Source: Actinomadura citrea (GTDB lineage: Bacteria > Actinomycetota > Actinomycetes > Streptosporangiales > Streptosporangiaceae). From it: DNA of 64,000 nucleotides. Shown one piece after another: positions 15,536-25,704 of the stretch. Where the stretch lies: assembly GCF_013409045.1 (NCBI RefSeq), contig NZ_JACCBT010000001.1:2294001-2358000 (forward strand), read 5' to 3'. Positions within the stretch are counted from its first letter, which is position 1. Each line of letters begins with the position of its first letter. The position numbers were made by a program, and so were the translations under genes. The notes under the pieces were generated by a model that was not told the DNA's origin, made no database searches, and was given only the letters and a program-made list of their open reading frames with translations.

Positions 15536-16286
15536 CCGCCGTCTCCCTGGCCGGGGCCGCCGGCGCGTCCGGTGCGGCGGGCTTGGCGAAGTAGACGACG
15601 ACGCTCTTGCCGATCAGCGGGTTCATGACGCGCTCGGCCAGCCGGGTGGCGAGCGGCCGCTTCATGATGTCCCAGACGAGGATCTGGTGGTAGGCCTTGG
15701 CGAGCGGGTTGCCGTCGTTGTCCACGCCCACCGCGCACTTGATCCACCAGTAGGGGGCGTGCAGCCCGTGCGCGTGGTGGTGGCCGCCGACCCGGAAGCC
15801 GACCGACTTCAGCTTGGCCTCCAGCTCGGCGCGGGTGTAGATCCGCACGTGCCCGCCGGGGGCGGTGTGGTAGTCCTCGGACAGGGCCCAGCAGACCCGC
15901 TCGGGCAGCCAGCTCGGCACCGTCACCGCTAGCCTGCCGCCCGGCCTGAGGACGCGCAGCAGCTCGCGCATCGCCCGCATGTCGTCGGGGATGTGCTCCA
16001 GCACCTCCGACGCGACGATCGCGTCGAAGTGGTCGTCGGGGAACGGCAGGTCCAGCGCGTCGCCCTGCACGGTCTCGGCGGTCGCGTCCTCGGGCACCTG
16101 GCCTTCGAGGCGCATCGCCCCGAACATCTTGTCGACGCCGGACAGCTCACCGGCATCCTGGTCGAAGGCCACGACGTGCGCACCCCGCCGGTACAGCTCG
16201 AAGGCGTGCCGTCCGGCGCCGCATCCCATGTCGAGGACGCGGTCTCCAGGGGAGACGCGGAACCGCTGGAAATCCACGGTCAGCAG
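15525..16286 (-). CDS. Class I SAM-dependent methyltransferase, probable CTG start
   Basis: 253 residues if translation begins at the CTG at 16286. Motif I is RVLDMGCGAGRHAFELYRRG, motif II VVAFDQD, then DHFDAIVASEVLEHIPDD and LRPGGRLAVTVPSW. The first standard codon is a GTG at 16277, sixteen bases from the ribosome site. A good AAGGAG lies 7 bases before CTG CTG ACC GTG, which would give the N-terminus MLTVDF that I recall in Streptomyces relatives. Middle gene of the GT4-methyltransferase-toroid operon. It probably methylates a lipid or glycan intermediate; the substrate is unknown. Confidence 0.85.
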   Translation of the reverse strand: MLTVDFQRFRVSPGDRVLDMGCGAGRHAFELYRRGAHVVAFDQDAGELSGVDKMFGAMRLEGQVPEDATAETVQGDALDLPFPDDHFDAIVASEVLEHIPDDMRAMRELLRVLRPGGRLAVTVPSWLPERVCWALSEDYHTAPGGHVRIYTRAELEAKLKSVGFRVGGHHHAHGLHAPYWWIKCAVGVDNDGNPLAKAYHQILVWDIMKRPLATRLAERVMNPLIGKSVVVYFAKPAAPDAPAAPARETADAV

Positions 16287-16326
16287 GGTCGTGCTCCTTC
16301 CGATCAGAGGGCGTCCGCGGACGCCC

Positions 16327-17610
16327 TCACTTGCCCTTGCGCGCGGCTAGGCGCCGGTACTTCTGCTGGGCGACGGCTGCCCGGTAGTGCTCCACGGTGG
16401 CCTGCGCCACGGCGGGCCAGGCGAACCGCTGCTGGACGCGCGCGAGGCCGGCGGCTCCCACCCGCGCACGCTCCTCCGCGGAGTCGTGCAAGCGGTGCAG
16501 GGTCGCGGCCAGTTCCTCCACGTCACCCGGCGCGACCAGGATCCCGGCGTCGCCCACGACCTCGGGCAGGGCGCCGGCGCGGCTCGCCACCAGCGGCGTC
16601 CCGGACGCCATGTGCTCCACGGCCGGCAGCGAGAACCCCTCGTAGCGCGACGGCACGACGGCGGTCTCCGCGGAGGCCAGCAGCTCGCCCAGCTCGCCGT
16701 CGCTGATGCCGCTGACGAACCGGACCCGCTCGCCGAGCGCCAGCTCGCGCACGAGCCGCTCGGTCGGGCCGTCCTTCTGCGGCCGGCTGACCACGATCAC
16801 GTGGACGTCGCGCTCGGTGGCGACCTTGGCGACCGCGCGCAGCAGCACGTCCACGCCCTTGATCGGCGCGTCGGCGCTGGCCATCGCCACGATCCGGCCG
16901 GGGACGCGCTCGCCGCGCGGGTGGAAGATCCGGGTGTCGACGCCGAGCGGCAGGATGTCGATGTCGCGCGGGTCGACCTTGAAGTCCTTGACGATGTCGA
17001 CCTTGGAGGACTCCGACACCGTCAGCACCGGCCCGATGCGCCGCGACACCTGCGACTGCATCCCGACGAACCCGTACCAGCGGCGCTTGCCGAGCTTCTG
17101 CTTGAGGCCGCGGGCGGCCTCGATCTCGATCCGCCGGTCGACGCTGATCGGGTGGTGGATGCTCGTCACCAGCGGCAGCCCCAGCCGGGCGATGCCGAGG
17201 TTGCCGACGCCGAGGACCTGGTTGTCGTGCACGACGTCGAAGTCGCGGCGGCGCTCCCGCAGCAGCCGCAGGGCGCGCAGGCTGAAGGTCAGCGGCTCGG
17301 GGAAGCCGCCGGTCCTCATGTGCGCGAACTCCAGGACGTCCAGCCAGTCGCGGAACTCGCCGAGGGCAGGGGTGCGGAAAGGGTCCTCGTCCCGGTACAG
17401 GTCCAGGCTCGGCAGCTTGGTGAGGGTGATCTCCTCGCGGTCGAGCTCCGGGTACGGCTGGCCGGAGACGACCTCCACGGTGTGACCGAGGTCGACCAGC
17501 TCCCGGGTCAGATGCCGGAGGTAGACGCCCTGGCCGCCGCAGTGCGGCTTGCTGCGGTACGAGAGCAGGGCCACCCGCAACGGACCGCCCGCCTCGCCTG
17601 CCTCACCCAC
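16327..17610 (-). CDS. GT4-family glycosyltransferase
   Basis: 427 residues, GT-B fold. N-terminal VALLSYRSKPHCGGQGVYLR gives the GGxG acceptor loop, and DVVHDNQVLGVG and TSIHHPISVDRR follow. The C-terminal donor site has SRYEGFSLPAVEHMASGTP, the E-x7-E motif of GT4 enzymes. It transfers a nucleotide-activated sugar, probably at the cytoplasmic membrane face. GTG start at 17610, with GGGGA before it. First gene of the trio with a methyltransferase and a toroid protein. The sugar and acceptor are unknown. Confidence 0.87.
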   Translation of the reverse strand: MGEAGEAGGPLRVALLSYRSKPHCGGQGVYLRHLTRELVDLGHTVEVVSGQPYPELDREEITLTKLPSLDLYRDEDPFRTPALGEFRDWLDVLEFAHMRTGGFPEPLTFSLRALRLLRERRRDFDVVHDNQVLGVGNLGIARLGLPLVTSIHHPISVDRRIEIEAARGLKQKLGKRRWYGFVGMQSQVSRRIGPVLTVSESSKVDIVKDFKVDPRDIDILPLGVDTRIFHPRGERVPGRIVAMASADAPIKGVDVLLRAVAKVATERDVHVIVVSRPQKDGPTERLVRELALGERVRFVSGISDGELGELLASAETAVVPSRYEGFSLPAVEHMASGTPLVASRAGALPEVVGDAGILVAPGDVEELAATLHRLHDSAEERARVGAAGLARVQQRFAWPAVAQATVEHYRAAVAQQKYRRLAARKGK

Positions 17611-17638
17611 GCCATCCCCTGCCCACGCACCACTCCCG

Positions 17639-18874
17639 TCAGTCGAGAGACGCCGGACGCACCCGTACCGGCATCTCCTTTACACCGTTGATGAAACTAG
17701 ACCTTAGCCTGCGAACGTTACCGTTGAGTTCAATATTGGGCATGGTGTCCAAGAGTGTTTCGAAAAGCACACTCAGCTCAAGCCGGGCGAGATGGGCGCC
17801 CAGGCAGAAGTGCGGACCGCCGCCGCCGAAGCCCAGGTGGGGGTTCGGGTCCCGGCCCACGTCGAAGCGGTACGGGTCGGCGAACACCGCCTCGTCGCGG
17901 TTGGCCGAGGAGTAGAACACCACGACCTTGTCGCCCTCGGCGATCGCCCGGCCGCCGATCTCGGTGTCCCGGACGGCCGTGCGCCGGAACATGTTGACCG
18001 GGGTGACCCAGCGGACGATCTCGTCCGCCGCCGTCCGGACCAGGGACGGGTCGGCCTTCATCCGCTCCCACTCCTCGGGATGCTCCAGGAGCGCGAGCAT
18101 GCCGCCGGACGCCGCGTTGCGGGTCGTCTCGTTCCCGGCGACCGACAGCAGCATCACGAACAGCTCGAACTCGTCCCCGGTCAGCACCTCGCCGCCGGCG
18201 TCCGGCTGGAGCAGCCGGGTGACGATGTCCTCGCGCGGGTTCTCCCTCCGGTCGGCGGCCAGCTCGTTGGCGTAGGCGTACAGCTCCGTCGCCGCCTGCT
18301 GCCCCTCCTCCGGCGTCCGCTGGAAGTCCGGGTCGTCCCCGCCGATCAGCGTGTTCGACCAGTGGAAGATCTTCTCCCGGTCCTCGGGCGGGGCGCCGAG
18401 CAGCTCGCAGATCACGTACAGCGGCAGCGGCGCCGCCAGGTCGCGGACGAAGTCGGCCTCCTGCCCGCGCTCGGCGGTCTCGGCCACGAGGCGCCGGCAG
18501 ATGTCCCGGATGTGCTGCTCCAGGGCGCCGATCGCGCGCGGGGTGAAGCCCCGGTTGACGATGCTCCGCTTGCGCGAGTGCTCCGGCGGGTCCTGGTTGA
18601 GCATCATCATCCGCTGCAGGACGATCTGGTCCTCCGGCGACTCGTGGAACAGCGCCAGCCGCTGCCAGGACGAGAAGATCTCCGGGTGCCGCGAGACGTG
18701 CACGACGTCCTCGTGCCGGGTTACCGCCCAGAACGGCGGGTGGTCCAGCTCCGGGTCGCCGTGGTGGCGGTACACCGGCTCGTGCTCGCGCAGCCATGCC
18801 AGCTGCCCGTGCGGGACGCCGCTGTGCTCGTACGGTCCCGGGTCGACCAGTTCGATGTCGGGGGTGGTGGTCAT
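17639..18874 (-). CDS. Cytochrome P450, CYP125/CYP142-like
   Basis: 411 residues. The I-helix motif VAGNETTRNAASGG, EXXR in ADEIVRWVTP, and the haem loop LGFGGGGPHFCLGAHLARLE are all intact. The segments FHWSNTLIGGDDPDF, FYSSANRDEAVF and RRLRSSFINGVKEMPV closely resemble mycobacterial CYP125-type sterol C26 hydroxylases. Second of two tandem P450 genes, 36 bases after the first, so expression is probably driven from the KstR-like box at 20259. It likely oxidises the terminal methyl of a sterol side chain using the nearby 3Fe-4S ferredoxin. Substrate assignment is by similarity only. Confidence 0.85.
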   Translation of the reverse strand: MTTTPDIELVDPGPYEHSGVPHGQLAWLREHEPVYRHHGDPELDHPPFWAVTRHEDVVHVSRHPEIFSSWQRLALFHESPEDQIVLQRMMMLNQDPPEHSRKRSIVNRGFTPRAIGALEQHIRDICRRLVAETAERGQEADFVRDLAAPLPLYVICELLGAPPEDREKIFHWSNTLIGGDDPDFQRTPEEGQQAATELYAYANELAADRRENPREDIVTRLLQPDAGGEVLTGDEFELFVMLLSVAGNETTRNAASGGMLALLEHPEEWERMKADPSLVRTAADEIVRWVTPVNMFRRTAVRDTEIGGRAIAEGDKVVVFYSSANRDEAVFADPYRFDVGRDPNPHLGFGGGGPHFCLGAHLARLELSVLFETLLDTMPNIELNGNVRRLRSSFINGVKEMPVRVRPASLD

Positions 18875-18910
18875 CGCCTCGAACCTCCTCGTCCGGAGTG
18901 ATGGGCGCCG

Positions 18911-20182
18911 TCAACCTCCCAGGGGGGCCGATGGCGTGAAGCTCACCGGGATCTCCTTGTAGCCGTTGACGAAGTTGGAGCGCAAGCGGCGCGGCTCGCC
19001 CGCGAGCCGGATGTCGGGCATGCGGTCGAGGATCGTCTCGAAGATGATCCGCAGGTTCATGCGGGCGAGGTGCGTGCCGAGGCAGTAGTGCGGGCCGCCG
19101 CCGCCGAAGCCGATGTGCGGGTTCGGGTCGCGCGCCACGTCGAAGGCGAACGGGTTGTCGAAGGCGCGCTCGTCGCGGTTGGCGGAGCCGTAGAACATCA
19201 CGACCTTGTCGCCGGCCTTGATCTGCTTGCCGCCGATCTCGGTGTCGACCAGGGCCGTCCGGCGGAACTGGTTGATCGGGCTGACCCAGCGGACGATCTC
19301 CTCGACCGCCTTCGGCAGCAGGCTGCGGTCCTCCCGCAGCCGGACCCACTGGTCCGGCCGCTCGAAGAAGGCGATCATGCCGCCCGCGGTGGCGGTCCGG
19401 GTGGTCTCGTTCCCGGCGATCGACAGCATGATCACGAACAGCTGGAACTCCTCCAGGCTGATCCTGCCGCCGTCGGCGTCGGGCGTCAGCAGCTTGGTCA
19501 CGATGTCGTCGCGCGGCGTGGACTCGCGCGCGGCGGCGAGCTGCCCGCCCCACTCGGCGAACTCGGCGGCGCACAGGGTGGACTCCTCGCGTCCCCCGAT
19601 GAACTCGGGGTCGTTGAACGCGACGAGCTTGTTCGACCAGTGGAAGATCTTCTCCCGGTCCTCCATCGGGGCGCCGAGCAGCTCGCAGATCGTGTAGAGC
19701 GGCAGCGGCGCGGCGAACCGCTCGACGAAGTCGCACTCGCCGAGCGGCGCCGCCTCGTCGATCAGCTCGTTGCAGATCTTGCGGATGTGCTCCTCCAGCC
19801 GCCCGATCATCCGCGGGGTGAAGCCCTTGTTGACCATGGAGCGCAGCCGGGTGTGGCTCGGCGGGTCCTGGAAGAGCATCATCTGCCCGTACATGGCGAT
19901 GTCGTCGCTGGAGAACTCCTCGAACATCGACGTCCGCTCGTGCGAGGAGTACGGGTCGGCGCGCCGCGACACCGACACCACGTCCTCGTGCCGCGTGATG
20001 GCCCAGAACCCCGGCACCCCGTCGTTGGGGTCCTGGTGCCAGTGGACGGGGTCGTTGTCACGCAGCCACTGGAACTGGCGGTGCGGGATCCCCCCGCGCT
20101 CGTAGACGCCTGGATCGATGATGTCGATCTCGGGGGCCCGGAAGGGCCGGGCGGCGGAGAGGGGGGACGTCGCGAGTGCCAT
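18911..20182 (-). CDS. Cytochrome P450, CYP125/CYP142-like
   Basis: 423 residues from the ATG at 20182 (AAGGATCC upstream). Motifs: I-helix IAGNETTRTATAGG, EXXR in VEEIVRWVSP, haem loop IGFGGGGPHYCLGTHLARMN. Helix and C-terminal segments (FHWSNKLVAFNDPEF, FYGSANRDERAF, LRSNFVNGYKEIP) parallel the adjacent P450 throughout, so the pair arose by tandem duplication. A KstR-like box and a TGAGAC dyad lie 77 and 94 bases upstream. In mycobacteria CYP125 oxidises the C26 methyl of cholest-4-en-3-one; the same job for this pair is a family-based inference. Confidence 0.87.
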   Translation of the reverse strand: MALATSPLSAARPFRAPEIDIIDPGVYERGGIPHRQFQWLRDNDPVHWHQDPNDGVPGFWAITRHEDVVSVSRRADPYSSHERTSMFEEFSSDDIAMYGQMMLFQDPPSHTRLRSMVNKGFTPRMIGRLEEHIRKICNELIDEAAPLGECDFVERFAAPLPLYTICELLGAPMEDREKIFHWSNKLVAFNDPEFIGGREESTLCAAEFAEWGGQLAAARESTPRDDIVTKLLTPDADGGRISLEEFQLFVIMLSIAGNETTRTATAGGMIAFFERPDQWVRLREDRSLLPKAVEEIVRWVSPINQFRRTALVDTEIGGKQIKAGDKVVMFYGSANRDERAFDNPFAFDVARDPNPHIGFGGGGPHYCLGTHLARMNLRIIFETILDRMPDIRLAGEPRRLRSNFVNGYKEIPVSFTPSAPLGG

Positions 20183-20258
20183 GGAGGATCCTTCGTGCCG
20201 GGGTGGAGACCACACGAGGCGAACAGGCCGCAGTGAGCGCTTGCTTGACGCACTTACC

Positions 20259-20272
20259 TAGAACAGGTTCTA
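20259..20272. promoter_or_regulatory. KstR-like operator upstream of the tandem P450 genes
   Basis: TAGAACAGGTTCTA is a near-perfect palindrome matching TNNAACNNGTTNNA. It is 77 bases before the P450 ATG at 20182, the same offset as the copy upstream of the ferredoxin gene. Confidence 0.75.
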
Positions 20273-20275
20273 ACA

Positions 20276-20291
20276 TGAGACTCCAGTCTCA
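20276..20291. promoter_or_regulatory. TGAGAC-N4-GTCTCA dyad, copy 2
   Basis: TGAGACTCCAGTCTCA extends to an 8-bp inverted repeat (ATGAGACT-CC-AGTCTCAT, 20275-20292). It starts 4 bases beyond the KstR-like box. It matches copy 1 at 13597 in both arms. The cognate regulator is unknown. Confidence 0.55.
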
Positions 20292-20341
20292 TCAAGGGTC
20301 CCGCCGGTGAGAGTGATCTGCGTCGCACCCCGAACGGAAGG

Positions 20342-23200
20342 TCACAGCCCGAGATCGCGCCCCACGGCGTCCCACCACGCGACGGCCCCGTCGACGTCCA
20401 GGCCCGTGATCCACAGGTCCTCCGGATCCGCGGGCATCAGGAGCTGGCGCAGCGCGTCGTCGAGCTGCCACGACCTGGGCCTGCCGGCGTGCTCGCCCGT
20501 CTCGGGATCGGTGTAGAGCGCGGCCACGTCCGCGGGCAGCCGGGCCCGGTCCTTCTCGCGCCCGACCGTGAACGGGTATCCGTAGGCGGCGGACGCGGCC
20601 GAGGAGACCGGCAGCCCCGTGCCCTCGGCGAGTCGCCGCACGGCCGCCACGTCGTAGGGGGCCGGGCCCCGCTCGTCCAGCAGGCGCAGGTACCGCGCGA
20701 TGCGGTCCGCCCCGCCCCAGCCCTGCGGCCTGGGCGGATGCAGGTGGTGCCAGCCGGGGAAGGTGAAGTCGCGGAAGACGCCGTCCGGGGAGTACTCGAC
20801 GGCGACGGAGTCCTTGTGCGGACGGGCCTGCCAGGAAAGGATCACCATCGCGCCGTTGGGCGTCCGCCAGAGCTGCCCCTCGGGATCCTGCGTGGCCTGA
20901 GCGCCGAACCACAGCCGCCGCCACCGGCCGCTGCCGTCGCCCCAGGGAGTGCCGCCCCACGCGCCCAGCAGGTCCGCTGCCTTCGCCCGGTGGTATCCGG
21001 CCTGCCACGGCAGCGCGGCCAGCAGCGCCTCGCCGCCGAGCGTCCCGAACGCGAAGTACACGCCCCGCGCCCCGGTGGGCAGGTCGATGCGGCCGAGCGG
21101 ATGGGGCGTGTCGTAGGCGGGCCCGGTCTCGGCGGCCTCCACGAGGACCTCGGCGAGGTACCGGATGGCCGGCCGGCGGTAGCCCAGCCGCCCGGCCCGC
21201 AGCCCGCCGCCGCGAACCCGCTCCGGCAGCCCGTCCGGCTGGGGCAGGCGGAGCGCGTCCCGCAGGCGGAGCACGTCGAGCAGGCACGCGGCGGCCCGGA
21301 GCACCAGCGCCGCCACCCCCTCCAGCAGCCGCGTGTCGGTGATCTCGGGGAGGACGCGGCCGAGTTCGGCGTCCAGCTCCCGCCGGTGGACGAGGGCGGC
21401 GTCCACCAGGCGGGCCGCGGCGTCGCGGGCGAGCCCGCGCAGCGCCGCCGAGCCCTCGGCGTCCGCGGCGGACAGGTGGGGCCAGAAGCCGGGCGGGGGC
21501 ATGACAGCGTCACCGCGCTGGACCGGGGAGTACCGGACCCGGAGGGTGGCCCGGCCCTCGCCGTCGATCAGGCGCAGGATCCCGCGGTCGAGGACGACCT
21601 GCGTCGGCGCGGTCGCACCGGGGAAGGTCAGGGCGACCGCCGCGGTCGTTCGCGGCCACCGCCACCGCCCGTCGGCGGGCACCTCCAGCTTGCCGGGCGC
21701 GGCCGCGCGGAAGGTCTCGGCGCGGTCGCCGTTCAGCCGCGACAGGTAGTCGTCGGCGCCGTCGTACCACGGGTAGGCGCCGGTGCCGTGGGGGAGGTCG
21801 GCGCGATGGACCGGCCCGGCGGGCCCGTGGACCTCGACGCGCTTTCCCGCGACGCCGAGCGTGAGCAGATCGTCGTGCAGGACGACGGTGACGGGCGAGT
21901 CCTCGACGGCGGGGAACCGCAGCTCCTCGGGCAGCCCGGCCCGCAGCGCGTGCCACAGCGCGTCGACCGGATCGGTGATCTCAAGGCCGGCCAGGGCCCC
22001 GGCGGCCGGTGTCGCGGCCGCGGCCTCCGCCAGCGGCGCCAGCCGGGGCAGCGCCACCTCCAGACCGAGCAGGTCGCCCGCCGCGCACTCCTCCCGCCAC
22101 TGCGCGACGTCCTCGGACAGGGCGCGGCGGATCGTCCCCCGCGCCCACAGCGTCCGCAGTTGGGACGGGTAGTCGACGTTGTCGTAGTGGCCGAGCCCGC
22201 GCACGTAGGCGTCCAGACGCTCCCGCGCGCTCGGGGCGCCCTCGTCGAACTGCGCGAGGAACCTGGGGAGGTCGTCGCTCTCGCCGGTCCAGTGCGGAGC
22301 CTGGACCTTCCTCCGGGTGAAGGCGAGGGGGTCGGGGGCGGAGCGGCCGACGACCGGGTCGGCGGCCGGGTCGAACCAACGGCCCGGCGCGGGGAACAGG
22401 CGGTCGCCCGCATCGGCGGCCAGGCGCATCAGCTCGACCGCGGGCAGCGGGCCGGCGGCGGTGAACCACTCTCGCGGCAGCCGCCGCCCGGCCCCGACCA
22501 GTCCGAGCAGCAGCAGCCAGCGGCGGTGGTGTTCGGCGCGCGGACCGGGATCGGCGTACAGCTCGCCGTCGGGCCGCGCCTCGATCAGCAGGTCCAGCAA
22601 CTCGGGCCGTCCGGCGAGCCGCCGCAGCGCCGCGTCCAGGGCCTCCCACAGCGGCAGCGGCGCCCGGGGGAGGAGCCCGCCGCGCAGCAGCCGCTCGGCG
22701 ACGAAGTCGGTTTCGCCCGCCTCGTCCACGCCCGCCGACCGCGCCACCGGAAGCAGGTCCGCGACGACGTTCGGATACGGGACGGCGCCCGCGTCGAAGA
22801 ACGCGCACACCGCCTCCCTCGCCCACGCGTGGGCGGCCGCCGCGTCGTCGTGCCGTGCGAGTCGCTTCAGGTGCCCGTGCAGCGCCGACGCGGTGATCGC
22901 GCCCAGGGGGACCAGTTCCACCAGTACCCGCTGCGCCCGGGCGGTGTCGGGCGCGAGGTCGAGCAGCCGCGCGTTCGACTCCTCGACCTCGCCGGCCCGT
23001 CCCAGGCAGAACGCGGCCTGCTCGGCGAACCCCGCCCGCGCGAACGCTCCTGCCGCGGCCGAGAAGTAGTCCGGCAGGGAGGCCGCGGGCCGCCGGGCGG
23101 CCGTCCGCAGGATCTGCGCGCGCGCCCCCTCCGGATCCTTCGCGGCGAGCGCCAGCGCGCCACCCGTCTCGTCGTCGTCCGGCCCCGGCACGTCCCGCAT
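20342..23200 (-). CDS. Large uncharacterised protein, 952 residues
   Basis: I do not recognise this family. It begins at the ATG at 23200 after AAGGGGCGG. The first 250 residues are alpha-helical and Ala/Leu-rich in TPR-like style (AAAGAFARAGFAEQAAFCLG). The middle holds beta strands (SPVTVVLHDDLLTLGVAGKR, ATLRVRYSPVQRGD). The C-terminal third is rich in aromatics (GYHRAKAADLLGAWGGTPWG, FTFPGWHHLHPPRPQGW). There is no signal peptide, membrane segment or obvious catalytic motif, so it is probably cytoplasmic. It lies downstream of the thiolase/metallo-hydrolase pair on the same strand, 73 bases away, and could be the third gene of that transcript. Confidence 0.7.
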   Translation of the reverse strand: MRDVPGPDDDETGGALALAAKDPEGARAQILRTAARRPAASLPDYFSAAAGAFARAGFAEQAAFCLGRAGEVEESNARLLDLAPDTARAQRVLVELVPLGAITASALHGHLKRLARHDDAAAAHAWAREAVCAFFDAGAVPYPNVVADLLPVARSAGVDEAGETDFVAERLLRGGLLPRAPLPLWEALDAALRRLAGRPELLDLLIEARPDGELYADPGPRAEHHRRWLLLLGLVGAGRRLPREWFTAAGPLPAVELMRLAADAGDRLFPAPGRWFDPAADPVVGRSAPDPLAFTRRKVQAPHWTGESDDLPRFLAQFDEGAPSARERLDAYVRGLGHYDNVDYPSQLRTLWARGTIRRALSEDVAQWREECAAGDLLGLEVALPRLAPLAEAAAATPAAGALAGLEITDPVDALWHALRAGLPEELRFPAVEDSPVTVVLHDDLLTLGVAGKRVEVHGPAGPVHRADLPHGTGAYPWYDGADDYLSRLNGDRAETFRAAAPGKLEVPADGRWRWPRTTAAVALTFPGATAPTQVVLDRGILRLIDGEGRATLRVRYSPVQRGDAVMPPPGFWPHLSAADAEGSAALRGLARDAAARLVDAALVHRRELDAELGRVLPEITDTRLLEGVAALVLRAAACLLDVLRLRDALRLPQPDGLPERVRGGGLRAGRLGYRRPAIRYLAEVLVEAAETGPAYDTPHPLGRIDLPTGARGVYFAFGTLGGEALLAALPWQAGYHRAKAADLLGAWGGTPWGDGSGRWRRLWFGAQATQDPEGQLWRTPNGAMVILSWQARPHKDSVAVEYSPDGVFRDFTFPGWHHLHPPRPQGWGGADRIARYLRLLDERGPAPYDVAAVRRLAEGTGLPVSSAASAAYGYPFTVGREKDRARLPADVAALYTDPETGEHAGRPRSWQLDDALRQLLMPADPEDLWITGLDVDGAVAWWDAVGRDLGL

Positions 23201-23273
23201 CCGCCGCCCCTTCGGAGATCGTCGGCGGGCAGACTAACGCCCCCGGACGACACCGGGCGGTGGATCGGGATCG

Positions 23274-24263
23274 TCAGCGCAGGACGTAGCGGAGGGGGTC
23301 GTCGGCGCCCTCGCGGCGGGCGGTGCCGCGGGTCTCCAGGGTGCGCAGGTGCGCGGCGGCCTCGGCGGCGGCCATGCGGCGGGCCTGCTGGGCCATCTCG
23401 GCCCACGGGTGCCGCCAGGTGAGGCCGGCGGTGAGGTCCCAGAGCGTGGTGGGGCGGGAGGACAGCAGCGCCGCCACCTCCGCGAGGCGCTCCTCGTGGT
23501 GGGCGATGATCTCGCGGGCGCGGTCCTCGAGGCCGCGGAAGCGGTGCTGGTGGGCGGGCAGGACCTCGTCCACGGTCATGGCGGAGACCTTGTCGAGCGA
23601 GCCGAGGAAGTCGCTCAGCGGGTCCACGTCCGGGGTGTCGTAGGGGTAGAGGCCGATGTGCGGGGTGATGCGCGGCAGGACGTGGTCGCCGGTGAAGAGC
23701 CGGTCGCCGTCCTCCAGGTGCAGGCAGATGTGGCCGGGCGTGTGCCCGGGGGTCCAGACGGCCTGCAGCCGGCGGCCGGGGACGTCCACCAGGTCGCCGT
23801 CGGACAGCTCGCGGTCCGGGACGGCGGGAGGCGAGACCCGGGTCTGCTGGGTCGGCCCGGTCAGGTCCGACTCGGCCGCGCCGGCGCGGCGCAGCGCGGT
23901 CAGCTCGAACGAGCGGCGGCCGCCCTGGCCGACCTCGTTGAACAGCCGGACGATCCCGGCGTCGGAGTGGTGCATGGCGATCCAGGCGCCGGACGTCTCG
24001 CGGACGCGCCCGGCGAGGCCCGCGTGGTCGGGGTGGAAGTGGGTGACGACCACCCCGTACACGTCGGCGACGTCGATCCCGAACGTGCCGAGCCCGTCCC
24101 GCAGGGCCGTCCAGGCGTCCTCGTGCTGCCAGCCCGCGTCGATCAGGACGGGGCCGCGGGGGCTCTCCACCGCGTACACCAGCGTGTACGACAGGGGGTT
24201 GTTCGGGATGGGGACGGGGACGCTCCACAGCCCGCCGCCGAGGTCCTCAGGTTCCGGCTGCAC
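23274..24263 (-). CDS. MBL-fold metallo-hydrolase
   Basis: 329 residues from the GTG at 24263. The metallo-beta-lactamase signature is complete: VVTHFHPDHAGLA (HxHxDH), WTPGHTPGHICLH, LFTGDHVLPRI, and a late VLPAHQHRF histidine. These ligands bind two metals. The C-terminal 70 helical residues (ARRMAAAEAAAHLRTLETRG) resemble the LACTB2/glyoxalase-II-like branch that hydrolyses thioesters or lactones. It follows the FadA5-like thiolase by 87 bases on the same strand, so a CoA-thioester or ring-lactone substrate in sterol breakdown is plausible but unproven. Confidence 0.85.
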   Translation of the reverse strand: MQPEPEDLGGGLWSVPVPIPNNPLSYTLVYAVESPRGPVLIDAGWQHEDAWTALRDGLGTFGIDVADVYGVVVTHFHPDHAGLAGRVRETSGAWIAMHHSDAGIVRLFNEVGQGGRRSFELTALRRAGAAESDLTGPTQQTRVSPPAVPDRELSDGDLVDVPGRRLQAVWTPGHTPGHICLHLEDGDRLFTGDHVLPRITPHIGLYPYDTPDVDPLSDFLGSLDKVSAMTVDEVLPAHQHRFRGLEDRAREIIAHHEERLAEVAALLSSRPTTLWDLTAGLTWRHPWAEMAQQARRMAAAEAAAHLRTLETRGTARREGADDPLRYVLR

Positions 24264-24350
24264 CGAGACCGCCTTTCGCGCCTGTCATGGTCGAAGGCCC
24301 CGGCCGCTGGGACCGGGGCCCTGAGTCCTGTACCCCAGGATGCCTGCCGG

Positions 24351-25559
<1,209 letters not shown>

Positions 25560-25704
25560 ACTTTGCGGGGAAAGGGCGGTCCCGGTGAGAGGGATCAGGG
25601 CTGTACCGGACATCTCTGCTCCGCCCGGCAGGACGGGCACTGGGGAGCGCCGGCCGCGTCTACTAGCCTGGGCGCACGACGATCCCCCCGCGCCGGAGAG
25701 TCCC

